A DNA stretch of 64,000 bases from Ruminococcus flavefaciens (GTDB taxonomy: Bacteria; Bacillota; Clostridia; Oscillospirales; Ruminococcaceae). Position 1 is the stretch's first letter; every line of letters starts with the position of its first letter. The notes beneath the pieces were generated by a model that made no database searches, had not been told where the DNA came from, and worked only from the letters and a program-made list of their open reading frames with translations. Location: assembly GCF_900143025.1 (NCBI RefSeq), contig NZ_FRCT01000006.1, positions 62,001 to 126,000 on the forward strand, given 5' to 3'. Below, piece by piece: positions 51,045 to 60,469 of the stretch. The translations under genes and the position numbers were made by a program.

Positions 51045-54000
51045 ATGAAAAAGAGCAACTTCAAAAGATTTGTCAGCGCAGGCGTTACTGCACTGATGGT
51101 TGCTTCAAGTATCCCGTCGGTCCCTGCTGCAGTGGTTCAGGCTGCTGACGCACAGCAGAGAGGCAATATCGGCGGATACGACTATGAAATGTGGAATCAG
51201 AACAGTCAGGGTCAGGTCTCGATGCAGCCGGGCGCAGGTTCTTTTACCTGTTCATGGAGCAACATTGAGAACTTCCTTGCTCGTATGGGCAAGAACTATG
51301 ACAGCCAGAAGAAGAACTATAAGAGCATAGGCAAGGACATCACACTTACCTATGACGTTGAGTACACACCAAGAGGAAACTCGTATATGTGTGTATATGG
51401 CTGGACAAGAAATCCTCTTATGGAATATTATATCGTTGAAGGCTGGGGCGACTGGAGACCACCCGGAAACGGTGCAGAAAACAAGGGTACAGTAACTCTT
51501 GACGGAAATACATACGACATTGCAAAGACAATGCGTTACAACCAGCCATCACTTGACGGTACTGCTACTTTCCCACAGTACTGGAGCATACGTCAGAGAA
51601 GCGGCTCGGCTAACAATCAGACAAACTACATGAAGGGTACTATCCACGTAGGCAAGCACTTCGACGCATGGAGCCAGAAGGGTCTTGATATGTCGGGTAC
51701 TCTCTATGAAGTTTCACTTAATATCGAAGGCTACAGATCAAACGGATCTGCTAATGTAAAGAGCGTAAGGGTATATCCCGACGGACTTGAAAACGGCGTG
51801 GATATAAATCCTTCTACACCTGCAACACCAACAGTAGAGCCTGATGCAAACGGCAACTACTTCACAAGCACATTCGAAAGCGGCAAGGGCGACTGGTCAG
51901 GCAGGGGCGACGCGTCAGTTTCAGTCGATTCTGAGAACTACTATGACGGCAGCAAGTCCCTTTATGTATCCGACAGATCAAACGAGTGGAACGGCTGTGC
52001 AATTCCGCTTGACTCAGGTGCATTCGTCCCCGGTCAGACATACAGCTTCAGTGCTGCTGTTCTTCAGAAGTCAGGCAGCACGGTAACAATTCAGATGTCA
52101 CTCCAGCAGGGCGACGGCAACGGCGCATCTTATACACAGATCGCAACAGCTGACGCTAAGAGCGGCGAGTGGACAAAGATCGAGAATACAAAGTTCACTA
52201 TTCCTGATAATTCAGGCGATCTGGTGCTTTATATCGAGACTCCCGAAAGCTCGGGCGACCTTTGCGACTTCTATATAGATGCGGTTCAGGCATCAAAGTC
52301 AGGCAAGGAGTCATCTGTAAAGACAGGCGGCGGCAAGGTAGGCGAAGGCACTTTTAATCCGCCATATATTGATGAGAACCCAATTACACAGGGAACAGGC
52401 GTTGCTGCACATCAGAACATGGATTATACTTACAAGAAGGGCGGAGACGGATTTAAGGATCACGCAGGTCCTTTATTCAGACTCGGTACTTCTGTAAGTG
52501 CAAACGAAATAAATACTTCACAGGGACAGAATTTCATCAAGCAGAATTACAATTCTATCACTTGTGAGAACGAAATGAAGCCTGATTCTATCGTAGCAGG
52601 CGTAAACGGCGATAACGTAAACATCAGCCTCAGAAGCGCTGATCCTATCCTCAAGTTCGCTGAGCAGAACGGCATCGGCGTTCGTGGCCATACCTTCGTA
52701 TGGTACAGCCAGACTCCGGGTTCACTGTTCCAGGAGAACGGCAGAGATGTCTCACCTGACAGAATGAACAAGCGTCTTGAGAGCATGATAAAGAATACTT
52801 TCAATGCTATCAAGCAGAATTATCCAAACCTCAAGCTCCATTCTTATGACGTTTGTAACGAGCTTTTCGTTAACGACGGCGGCGGAATGAGACCTTCCTA
52901 TAATTCAAACTGGGTAAGAGTATACGGTAACGACAGCTTCGTTATCAACGCATTCAAGTATGCAAGACAGTATGCTCCAAAGACCACAAAGCTCTACCTC
53001 AACGATTACAACGAGTACATGAGCGCAAAGACTACCGACCTCTACAACATGGCTAAGAAGGTAATGGCTGAGGGCGACTATATCGACGGTATCGGTATGC
53101 AGTCACACCTTGACTCAAAGTATCCTTCTGCAAGCGAGTACGAGACAGCTATCAAGAAGTTCGAGAGCCTCGGTCTTGACGTTCAGATCACAGAGCTTGA
53201 TATCACAAACAGCACAGGTACAAACAGCAAGCTTTACCCCGAGATATTCGAGGTTATCTGTAAGCACGCTAAGAACATCTCCTGCGTAACTCTCTGGGGC
53301 ACGACTGATGAGAGAAGCTGGAGATACCGTGAGAACGGTGGTTCACCGCTTCCATTCAGCAACTACCAGCCTAAGTCGTTCTACAATGACATCATCAAGA
53401 TAATGGATAAGTATGCTACTATCCAGCCTACCACCACAACTACAACTACAACAACTACTACAACGACCACTACAACTACAACAACAGCTGCTGTAACTAC
53501 CGTTGACCAGAAGGCAGCCCTCGAAGCTAAGGTAAGCAAGTGGGGCGATGCTAACAAGGACAGCACAGTAGATATGGGTGACGTAGTTCTTGTAATGCAG
53601 TCGCTTGCTAATCCGAACAAGTATGAGCTTTCCGAGCAGCAGGCTGCAAATGCAGACGTATATCAGGCAGGCAGCGGTATCACAACAAACGATGCTCTGT
53701 CACTCCAGAGATATCTCTTAGGTCTTGTTAAGTCACTTCCTGAGAGCTGGGCTTCAAATCCCAATGGAACAGCTTCACAGCAGACAGCAGCTGCAACACA
53801 GGCTCCCGCAGCAACAACTACTACAAAGGCTGCTGTTGTAAACAAGACATATCTTGACAATTCATTCAATTCAGGTTCACAGAACTGGGGCGGAAGAGGC
53901 GGTGCTTCCGTAGAGTTAAGCACAGACAGCTTCTACAGCGACAATTCACTTTTCGTATCGGACAGATCAGCAGAGTGGAACGGTGCGGCTGTAACTCTTG

Positions 54001-55187
54001 GCTCTGATTTCGTAGTAGGACAGTCATACAGCTTCAGTGCTGCTGTTCTCCAGCAGTCAGGCAGCGATGCAACAATCCAGATGTCACTCCAGCAGGGTGA
54101 AGGCGATTCAGCAGTATACACAAGCATTGCAAAGGTAAATGCCAAGAGCGGTCAGTGGACAAAGCTGGAAAATACATCATTCACTATCCCTGATAACTCA
54201 GGCGATATGGTGCTCTACATTGAGACACTTCCTGATTCGGGCGACACAATGGACTTCTATCTTGATAACGTAGTAGTTGCTTCTGAGGGCACACAGTCTT
54301 CAGTTGTAACAGGCGGCGGTACAGTAGGCGAAGTTCCCGAGCGTCCTGTTTCAAACTTCAACTACAACGCAAACGCTCAGTTCAAGGAAGCTCCCGGCAA
54401 CTACTTCAATCAGTGCAGTCAGCAGGGCAAGGTGATAAGAGAAAGCTACAACGGTATCAACGGCGGCAATAACCTTAACGTATACCTCCCTTACGGCTAC
54501 GACAAGAGCAAGAAGTACAATATCTTCTACCTCATGCACGGCGGCGGAGAGGACGAGAATACATTGTTCCATCAGAACGACACAATGATGCAGAACCTCT
54601 TCGACAACATGATAATGAACGGCGACATGGAGCCGCTTATCGTTGTTACACCTACTTTCAACAAGACAGAAGCAGGCAAGTTCTACAGCGAGTTCCGTCA
54701 GAGCGTAGTTCCTTTCGTTGAAGGCAAATATTCAACATATGCAGGCGGAGATACTTCACAGTCATCACTCCAGAAGTCAAGAATGCACAGAGCATACGGC
54801 GGCTTCTCAATGGGTTCAGTTTCAACATGGGCTGTTCTTGAAAACTGCCTCGACATCGTTGGCTACTTCATGCCTCTCAGCGGCGACCACTGGGGCGGCA
54901 ACTCTGCATACGACAAGGCTAAGTCAATAGCAAATGCAATTGATAAGTCAGGTCTCAAGAAGAATGAGTACTTCATCTTCGCAGCAACAGGTTCAGATGA
55001 TATAGCTTATCCAAACGTAAATCCTCAGGTCAATGAGATGAAGAAGATGAGCCAGTTCGTATATACATCTGATTTCTCAAAGGGCAACTTCTACTTCCTG
55101 GTTGCTCAGGGCAAGACACACTGGTGGGGCTATGTAAGACACTACGTTTACGATGCACTCCCATACTTCTTCCACGAAGGCCAGTGA
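51045..55187 (+). CDS. Multidomain xylanase/feruloyl esterase GH11-CBM22-GH10-dockerin-CBM22-CE1
   Basis: The roughly 1380-residue secreted enzyme has six modules. GH11 (about 40-245) has nucleophile E127 (PLMEYYIVEGW) and acid/base E228 (NIEGYRSNGSANV). CBM22 spans about 270-420. GH10 (about 460-795) has acid/base E606 (YDVCNELF) and nucleophile E717 (ITELDI). A Thr linker, a dockerin (GDANKDSTVDMGDVVLVM, then a second degenerate loop) and a Thr/Ala linker follow. A second CBM22 (about 935-1085) and a CE1 esterase (about 1115-1380) with GFSMGS (S1256) and HWWGY complete the chain. GH11 and GH10 cut xylan backbones and the CE1 removes ferulate, so it should act on arabinoxylan in the cellulosome. 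Start ATG after GAGGT. Confidence 0.96.
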   Translation: MKKSNFKRFVSAGVTALMVASSIPSVPAAVVQAADAQQRGNIGGYDYEMWNQNSQGQVSMQPGAGSFTCSWSNIENFLARMGKNYDSQKKNYKSIGKDITLTYDVEYTPRGNSYMCVYGWTRNPLMEYYIVEGWGDWRPPGNGAENKGTVTLDGNTYDIAKTMRYNQPSLDGTATFPQYWSIRQRSGSANNQTNYMKGTIHVGKHFDAWSQKGLDMSGTLYEVSLNIEGYRSNGSANVKSVRVYPDGLENGVDINPSTPATPTVEPDANGNYFTSTFESGKGDWSGRGDASVSVDSENYYDGSKSLYVSDRSNEWNGCAIPLDSGAFVPGQTYSFSAAVLQKSGSTVTIQMSLQQGDGNGASYTQIATADAKSGEWTKIENTKFTIPDNSGDLVLYIETPESSGDLCDFYIDAVQASKSGKESSVKTGGGKVGEGTFNPPYIDENPITQGTGVAAHQNMDYTYKKGGDGFKDHAGPLFRLGTSVSANEINTSQGQNFIKQNYNSITCENEMKPDSIVAGVNGDNVNISLRSADPILKFAEQNGIGVRGHTFVWYSQTPGSLFQENGRDVSPDRMNKRLESMIKNTFNAIKQNYPNLKLHSYDVCNELFVNDGGGMRPSYNSNWVRVYGNDSFVINAFKYARQYAPKTTKLYLNDYNEYMSAKTTDLYNMAKKVMAEGDYIDGIGMQSHLDSKYPSASEYETAIKKFESLGLDVQITELDITNSTGTNSKLYPEIFEVICKHAKNISCVTLWGTTDERSWRYRENGGSPLPFSNYQPKSFYNDIIKIMDKYATIQPTTTTTTTTTTTTTTTTTTTAAVTTVDQKAALEAKVSKWGDANKDSTVDMGDVVLVMQSLANPNKYELSEQQAANADVYQAGSGITTNDALSLQRYLLGLVKSLPESWASNPNGTASQQTAAATQAPAATTTTKAAVVNKTYLDNSFNSGSQNWGGRGGASVELSTDSFYSDNSLFVSDRSAEWNGAAVTLGSDFVVGQSYSFSAAVLQQSGSDATIQMSLQQGEGDSAVYTSIAKVNAKSGQWTKLENTSFTIPDNSGDMVLYIETLPDSGDTMDFYLDNVVVASEGTQSSVVTGGGTVGEVPERPVSNFNYNANAQFKEAPGNYFNQCSQQGKVIRESYNGINGGNNLNVYLPYGYDKSKKYNIFYLMHGGGEDENTLFHQNDTMMQNLFDNMIMNGDMEPLIVVTPTFNKTEAGKFYSEFRQSVVPFVEGKYSTYAGGDTSQSSLQKSRMHRAYGGFSMGSVSTWAVLENCLDIVGYFMPLSGDHWGGNSAYDKAKSIANAIDKSGLKKNEYFIFAATGSDDIAYPNVNPQVNEMKKMSQFVYTSDFSKGNFYFLVAQGKTHWWGYVRHYVYDALPYFFHEGQ
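53428..53485 (+). repeat. Threonine-codon (ACN) linker tract
   Basis: About 20 consecutive Thr codons between the GH10 domain and the dockerin of the xylanase. Confidence 0.9.
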
Positions 55188-55248
55188 TCTCTAACTAAGC
55201 TTTATTCATACACATTTGTTTTTACAGAATATAGTAATTTCTGATTTT

Positions 55249-55281
55249 ATCCCTCGGTATTGTGCCGGGGGATCTTTTTTG
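55249..55281 (+). terminator. Terminator of the xylanase gene
   Basis: ATCCCTCGG and CCGGGGGAT form a 9-bp stem with one G-U pair followed by a T-run. Confidence 0.88.
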
Positions 55282-55284
55282 GGC

Positions 55285-55326
55285 AAAAAAAGACCATAGC
55301 TGTATGGGAAGTACAGTTATGGTCTT
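55285..55326 (-). terminator. Terminator of the 890-residue dockerin gene
   Basis: On the minus strand AAGACCATAACTGTA pairs with TACAGCTATGGTCTT (14-15 bp, one G-U) followed by TTTTTTT. Confidence 0.9.
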
Positions 55327-55331
55327 GATTT

Positions 55332-58004
55332 TTATGTTGTTTCCTGTTCGATCCTGTTTCTCATAAGGCAAAGGTCATATGTATCCCATACGCCGTCGCC
55401 GTTGAGATCGTAGTTATTGCCGCTGTTTATACGGACATTTTTGCCGAGAATGAAGTCCTTCAGCTGCTGAACATCTTCGGCTGTAAAGAGCTTTTCTTCA
55501 TCGGGAATGGCTCTTATTTCAGCGGAATTGATGACTGCCGAACCTGCATTGCCGAAGCTATGCATAGTAAAGCCTGCCGAGCTTATCCAGTGGAGTTTAA
55601 GCTCGTATTTCCTGAGCTGGTCAATGATATCCGAAACAGCTATGGTATTCTCATAGCGTGTATGCTTTTCGGGGATATCCTCAGCCTTGACGGGCTTTAA
55701 CGACTCCTCGCGTGTGAGTATGATATAGGGATTTGAAGCAACTGTGACCTCGGGATAGTATATCTTAGCGTTATATACTGCTCCGCCTGCCTCTATTTTG
55801 CCAAGCTCAACTGGATCGCGCGGTAAAAATCCAAGCAGTTCCTTTCCCGGCTCCTTGTCCCATTTATCAGCGACTAATATGTCATATCCCACATAATCGC
55901 CGTTGTACTCATATGAACGGAAGGGGTCTCCCGATGTGTAGTTGAAATCGGCATTTTTACATTCAATAATACCGCCTATTATACAATTTGAAGCATCACT
56001 TTCATCGGTAAGCTCGCCCAGATCAACGTTGTAATCGACATAGACTCTGTCATAATCCGCAAACGGTCTGTTCTGCCACATTTCTGTATTAGTGTAGGAC
56101 GGTCCCGATTGTCCGAAATCTACCAGCCAGTCATTTCGCGGAGAAGTATCAAAAGCTCCCCATTCGCTGTTCTCATTTTGAGCAGCACCCCAAGGGACGG
56201 TATTTTCAAGATCGGGCTTAAAGCCGCTGAAACCGGTATTGGAAGGATTGTAGCTGTTGCCTTTTATCAGATCCCAGTTGTCCCAGTTATCGTTATACTT
56301 GATCCTTTTTATGGTGAAGCCGTGATGCTCATCATCATTGGAAGACGACCATTCGGGCTGTGAGGACTTATCCCATTTACATTCGAGCTTTTCGCCTGCT
56401 AAGCCGTGCATCTCTGCATTAGCTCCGATGATGCTGTACATATTATTATCTACCCTTGATTCTGTCTTTCCGTCGGATAGATTTACCTTTCTGAGCTGTT
56501 TTTCGTATTCACCGTTGTCAGCGGTAAACTCAGGCAGGGTTATCTCGTTCTTTGTGACCTTGATATTTCCCTTTGAACAAATACCGTCAACGTAAAGAGT
56601 CAGCTGAGAAGGCGTACCCATGAATTCGTCCTTGCCCTTTATGAAGTCAACGAACGGCTCAAGCTCATGCTTTACGGAAACTGTACCGCTTTCTGCGGCG
56701 TTCCTGTTGACAAAGTAGTATATAGGTATCCTCTGTGACTTGAAGCTTCCTTCAAGAGCCGTTGTTTTGGAATATACATCATAAGTGTTTCCATCGACTG
56801 TTATTTTTCCTGCATTTACGTTAAATCCCGAACTCCAGTCACGACAGGCATCAATGATGAACATTTCTATGTGAGAATTATAGTTATTGGTCTGAGGACC
56901 GTCAAGCTCTGCAAATACGCCTGCGAAATATCTTCCCTCAACATCTGCATCAAGGGAATAGTCTATGGAAGAATTTGAAAGCGCCTTATAGGACTGTCCT
57001 TCCTCAAACTTCTTTCCGCGCTGGAAAACAGAACCCCATGAGGCTGTGTTTTCGGTAGAGTCCCACTGCGCATTGAACAGTGACGGAGCAAGCACATCCA
57101 TTTTTGCGGGAGTGGCACTGCTCAGCATATAATAGTGACCTGTGCGTACACCCTCGTCATATTTGTCTTTCAGTGTAATGGTTTCTTCCTCGTTTACGGT
57201 TTCGTTCTCAACGAGCTCGGGCATATTCTCGGCGTCGAGCTTGGAAATATATATCCTTGCATCGCCCTTTGAATAAGCTGCTTCCGCGAACACTGTGATG
57301 TCGGTTATATCGCCGACATTACAGCCTGCCTGAGCAATGGCACCGAGCTTATCGCTGACGCATACCCACCTGTCCTCGTCACTTTTGTTATTCACTTCAA
57401 AGGGCTCGTTTCTGAGGCACAGTATGTCTTTCTTATCAGTAGAGGAATAGATAGTGTATTCAGCGTCTAAATACTTTACATCAGTAGTATTTCCCCATAT
57501 GGAAGTCGCTCTGAATTCGTCCCTGCTTTTCAGGACGGCTATCTGTTCGTAGCCCTTGTTCTTTTCGATAATGCTCTTTCCGTCGACGGAGTCGTCTATT
57601 TCAAGGATAGTAAATGTGCTGCCCTCGGAATTGCGTACACGTATGCCAAATCTGAAATAGCCCTTTGGTGAGCTGTAGCCTTCGACATTTACAAATTTAG
57701 TGTAATCAAGAAAGGTCTTTCCCAGCTTTGAATATTCGACAGGTGCAGCAAACTTCCAGCCTCTTACCGCTGAAAAATCTTCTTCATTGTCCCAGCTGCA
57801 ATCAAAATATCCGCTTTGAGCCGTGTTCATCTGAGCCTTGCCGTCTTCGTCATGGTTTGTTAATTCGTAATAGAAGCCATTGTTAACGCCGCTGCTGTTA
57901 TGGTCTATTATCAGATCCGAATTTGCAGAGAAAGAAGAAACGTTTACCGTACACAGCGCTGCCGCAGTCATAGCTGAAAGCAGTTTTTTTGTATGAATTT
58001 TCAT
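55332..58004 (-). CDS. Secreted dockerin protein with three GH11-like modules, paralog
   Basis: The 890-residue protein is a paralog of the 827-residue protein at 37523-40006. It has a signal peptide (about residues 1-27), three GH11-like modules and a C-terminal dockerin-like end (DLNGDGVWDTYDLCLMRN, first loop degenerate). Module 1 (about 31-260) has T130 at the nucleophile but keeps E241. Module 2 (about 288-490) keeps nucleophile E380 (HIEMFIIDACRDW) and has Asp (D473, YVDGICSKGN) at the acid/base. Module 3 (about 520-832) has neither; it has H815. A large WDNWDLIKGNSYNP insert lies in module 3. Start ATG after AAAGGAGGG. GH11 homology is inferred from motif order. Confidence 0.78.
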   Translation of the reverse strand: MKIHTKKLLSAMTAAALCTVNVSSFSANSDLIIDHNSSGVNNGFYYELTNHDEDGKAQMNTAQSGYFDCSWDNEEDFSAVRGWKFAAPVEYSKLGKTFLDYTKFVNVEGYSSPKGYFRFGIRVRNSEGSTFTILEIDDSVDGKSIIEKNKGYEQIAVLKSRDEFRATSIWGNTTDVKYLDAEYTIYSSTDKKDILCLRNEPFEVNNKSDEDRWVCVSDKLGAIAQAGCNVGDITDITVFAEAAYSKGDARIYISKLDAENMPELVENETVNEEETITLKDKYDEGVRTGHYYMLSSATPAKMDVLAPSLFNAQWDSTENTASWGSVFQRGKKFEEGQSYKALSNSSIDYSLDADVEGRYFAGVFAELDGPQTNNYNSHIEMFIIDACRDWSSGFNVNAGKITVDGNTYDVYSKTTALEGSFKSQRIPIYYFVNRNAAESGTVSVKHELEPFVDFIKGKDEFMGTPSQLTLYVDGICSKGNIKVTKNEITLPEFTADNGEYEKQLRKVNLSDGKTESRVDNNMYSIIGANAEMHGLAGEKLECKWDKSSQPEWSSSNDDEHHGFTIKRIKYNDNWDNWDLIKGNSYNPSNTGFSGFKPDLENTVPWGAAQNENSEWGAFDTSPRNDWLVDFGQSGPSYTNTEMWQNRPFADYDRVYVDYNVDLGELTDESDASNCIIGGIIECKNADFNYTSGDPFRSYEYNGDYVGYDILVADKWDKEPGKELLGFLPRDPVELGKIEAGGAVYNAKIYYPEVTVASNPYIILTREESLKPVKAEDIPEKHTRYENTIAVSDIIDQLRKYELKLHWISSAGFTMHSFGNAGSAVINSAEIRAIPDEEKLFTAEDVQQLKDFILGKNVRINSGNNYDLNGDGVWDTYDLCLMRNRIEQETT

Positions 58005-58050
58005 TTTTGCCCTCCTTTATGTTTGATAAAACACGTTGTATTATGCACAT

Positions 58051-58079
58051 ATTATATACTTTATCCTCGGAAAAATCAA
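58051..58079 (-). promoter_or_regulatory. Sigma-A promoter of the 890-residue dockerin gene
   Basis: On the minus strand TTGATT and a perfect TATAAT are separated by 17 bp. Confidence 0.82.
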
Positions 58080-58166
58080 GCATTATTTTGCTATTTTACA
58101 TACATTTAAAAATACCGTGGAGCAAAAACAAAAAAACTGAAAAATTTTTTCGGATATCTGAAACAC

Positions 58167-58195
58167 TTTACATTTGTGTCCTGAGTAAGTATAAT
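58167..58195 (+). promoter_or_regulatory. Sigma-A promoter of the sigma-factor operon
   Basis: TTTACA and TATAAT are separated by 17 bp, 47 bp before the sigma-factor start. The promoter diverges from that of the dockerin gene. Confidence 0.78.
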
Positions 58196-58241
58196 GAAAA
58201 CGATAGAACATCGCAAACCAAAAATGAAAAGGAGGAATATT

Positions 58242-58820
58242 ATGACTGATAATGAATACAGAACATTATTTGAAAAGTCACCCGGTTCTGCACAGAATGC
58301 GCTCTTTGAAGAATACATCAATTATGTATATTCCATCGTTTTCAATAAGCTCAGGAGCTGCGCAAGTGCCGAGGATATCGAAGAATGTGTCAGCGACGTT
58401 TTTTCTGCTGTTTTTCTCAGCTATGACAGCAAGCAGAACATAAACGGCGACTTGAAGGGTTACATAGGGAGGATAGCATCGAACAAGGCGATAAATATGT
58501 TCCATTCGCTTTCTGCAAAGAACGGACGCACATCTTACATCGAGGAAATGGAGACACATCTGCCGTCAGGTGAAGCTGTTGCAGAAAATGCCGAGCAGAC
58601 AGAGCTGCGCAATGTAATGATAAAATGCATAAGAGCTCTTGGCGAGCCCGAGTCGTCAATTATGATACATAAGTATTATTACAATATGAAGTCGAGCGAG
58701 ATAGGGAAAAAGCTTTCGCTGCCTGCTGTAACGGTAAGAGTGAAATGCAGCCGCGCACTTAAAAAGCTGAAGGAGCTGCTCACGGCTGAAGGATATGACC
58801 TGGAGGAGGGAAGACTATGA
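58242..58820 (+). CDS. ECF-like RNA polymerase sigma factor
   Basis: The 192-residue protein has a region-2 domain (LFEEYINYVYSIVFNKL, SAEDIEECVSDVF) and a region-4 helix-turn-helix (MKSSEIGKKLSLPAVTVRVKCSRALKKL). That is the ECF sigma-70 layout. The gene overlaps the next one by 4 bp (ATGA), so the two products should be made together. The start is the ATG after AAAAGGAGG; an upstream ATG lacks a site. The next product has the shape of a membrane anti-sigma or sensor, so the pair likely forms a cell-surface signalling unit. Confidence 0.93.
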   Translation: MTDNEYRTLFEKSPGSAQNALFEEYINYVYSIVFNKLRSCASAEDIEECVSDVFSAVFLSYDSKQNINGDLKGYIGRIASNKAINMFHSLSAKNGRTSYIEEMETHLPSGEAVAENAEQTELRNVMIKCIRALGEPESSIMIHKYYYNMKSSEIGKKLSLPAVTVRVKCSRALKKLKELLTAEGYDLEEGRL

Positions 58821-60319
58821 ACGATAACAAAAGGATAGGGTTTGACGTGCTTGAAAATACAGATGAAAACAAAATAAAGGAAATGGGAGCAGATTCTCCT
58901 ATACTGACAGAAAAAACAAAAGAAAGAATGTTAAAGATGAGCAAGGAAAAATTCAACAAGGCAAAGGGCATTAAAGCAACAGAAAATACATATACAGACA
59001 ATGAAGGGTATACCGTATCTGGTGAAGCCGAGACATATAAGCGTTCAACCATAAAGCGCATAGTTACTGCTGCGGCAAGCTGTGCGGCTGCTGTAGTCCT
59101 TATCGGTACAACAGCATTTATGCTTCACAAAAAGCCTGAAAAGCCTGTAGTTCCTGACCGGAATATCACTACAAATGCAGATCAGAATGTGACCAATACG
59201 GGAACAACAGTCACAGGTACAAAAAGAAATGCCATAACTCTTACAACAGGCTTACAGACTGAAACGACAAAGATGACCACTGTTACTACAAATGTTGTAA
59301 AGGATTTTAATATCACTTCACCTGTTCCGCAGTCTGATCTTGACCGTGCCCGTGAAAAGGTAATTGATAATGCTATAAAGAATTATAACTTTGCCTATAA
59401 TATACGGTATAAATATGTGGATCTTAATGCTGACGGTACTTCCGAGCTGATAGTATATTACAACGATGCATATGAGGTAATCGAGATATACAGATATAAC
59501 GGCTCTGAATATGTATATGACATAAATGAATACGGTCAGAACGACAATAAAATATCCTTCACTTCCGCACCGTTTATAAGCAATGACGGAAAATGCATAA
59601 GACTTATAAACCAGGAAGGTGGTCTTGTATTCATGTACGTGACTATGGGCGATGACTATTCTATAAATTTTGAAACGTTCGGTGTTCATCAGGATTGGGA
59701 AGATTTTGAGGCACATAGAAATGAGCCGGGATATCAGGATAAAACTGCTTTTTATCATAATGGAAAAAAGATATCCGAGAGCGAATACAATTCATTGCGT
59801 GAAGAACGAAATGCAATAGAATTTACCGAGATGACTGATTTTGTCTTCGTTACCGATCAATCCGATCCGACCAGAGCCGAAAGACAGAAGCTTGAAGCAG
59901 AAGAACAGGAGCATAAGGAATACAGAAAGCTTCACCCCCACTGTGATGACTACGGTTCATTAGAGGTAAATACTACATATTGGGAGAATCTGGGCATCAT
60001 GGACGGCAGCACCAATTATAATATGTATTACAAAGCTGAATACTGCGACGGCACTACAAGTGAAGATATGAGGATATCTCCGTTCCTGTATTTAGGCGAG
60101 GAATATGATTACAATATATTAAGCGTAGTAATACCTTACGGCGAAAATGATTACGGTCCATGCCATGTAACGGTATACGTTGCACCTGAAAACGAACAGG
60201 AATATTTTGAGCTTTTTGAAGGTGATATGGACTTCAAAAACAGGACATGGCAAACAGACGATGAGGAGATAGACAGATATATCGATTCAGAGTTCTCCTA
60301 TTTCAGTGATTATAGATAA
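58817..60319 (+). CDS. Single-pass membrane protein, candidate anti-sigma/sensor partner
   Basis: The 500-residue protein has a cytoplasmic head of about 75 residues, one transmembrane helix (IVTAAASCAAAVVLIGTTAF), a Thr-rich linker and a large outside region. The outside part has a KYVDLNADGTSELIVYY segment, similar to beta-propeller/VCBS-like blades. The C-terminal part (about 380-500) has a separate fold with EYDYNILSVVIPYG. The N-terminal head could bind the sigma factor, but no ASD zinc motif is seen. Not a classical RsgI; similarity in layout only. It overlaps the sigma gene by 4 bp. Confidence 0.75.
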   Translation: MNDNKRIGFDVLENTDENKIKEMGADSPILTEKTKERMLKMSKEKFNKAKGIKATENTYTDNEGYTVSGEAETYKRSTIKRIVTAAASCAAAVVLIGTTAFMLHKKPEKPVVPDRNITTNADQNVTNTGTTVTGTKRNAITLTTGLQTETTKMTTVTTNVVKDFNITSPVPQSDLDRAREKVIDNAIKNYNFAYNIRYKYVDLNADGTSELIVYYNDAYEVIEIYRYNGSEYVYDINEYGQNDNKISFTSAPFISNDGKCIRLINQEGGLVFMYVTMGDDYSINFETFGVHQDWEDFEAHRNEPGYQDKTAFYHNGKKISESEYNSLREERNAIEFTEMTDFVFVTDQSDPTRAERQKLEAEEQEHKEYRKLHPHCDDYGSLEVNTTYWENLGIMDGSTNYNMYYKAEYCDGTTSEDMRISPFLYLGEEYDYNILSVVIPYGENDYGPCHVTVYVAPENEQEYFELFEGDMDFKNRTWQTDDEEIDRYIDSEFSYFSDYR

Positions 60320-60334
60320 AAAAGCAGTAATATA

Positions 60335-60466
60335 AAAAAACGTCGCTTTGACTTCGTTACATATATAGACGCATACTGTTTTAGTGGGAGCCCCTTTTTC
60401 AAAAGGGGTTTTCTCACTTATTAGTACAAAGCGTCTGTATAGTACCGAGGTCAGGCGGCGTTTTTT
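60335..60466. terminator. Large palindromic element, likely bidirectional terminator
   Basis: Imperfect arms of about 37 bp (60335-60372 and 60431-60466; AAAAAACGTCGC.. against ..GGCGGCGTTTTTT) flank a central hairpin (60384-60417; CCCCTTTT/AAAAGGGG). It lies between convergent genes, with A and T tracts at the ends. Confidence 0.65.
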
Positions 60467-60469
60467 GTG

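Noticed and set aside
50840..51148. Frame overlapping the xylanase start
   Set aside because: It runs through the promoter and the signal-peptide coding region in another frame.
58817..60319. DLNADG segment read as a dockerin loop
   Set aside because: Only one such loop is present, embedded in a beta-rich segment without the dockerin helix.
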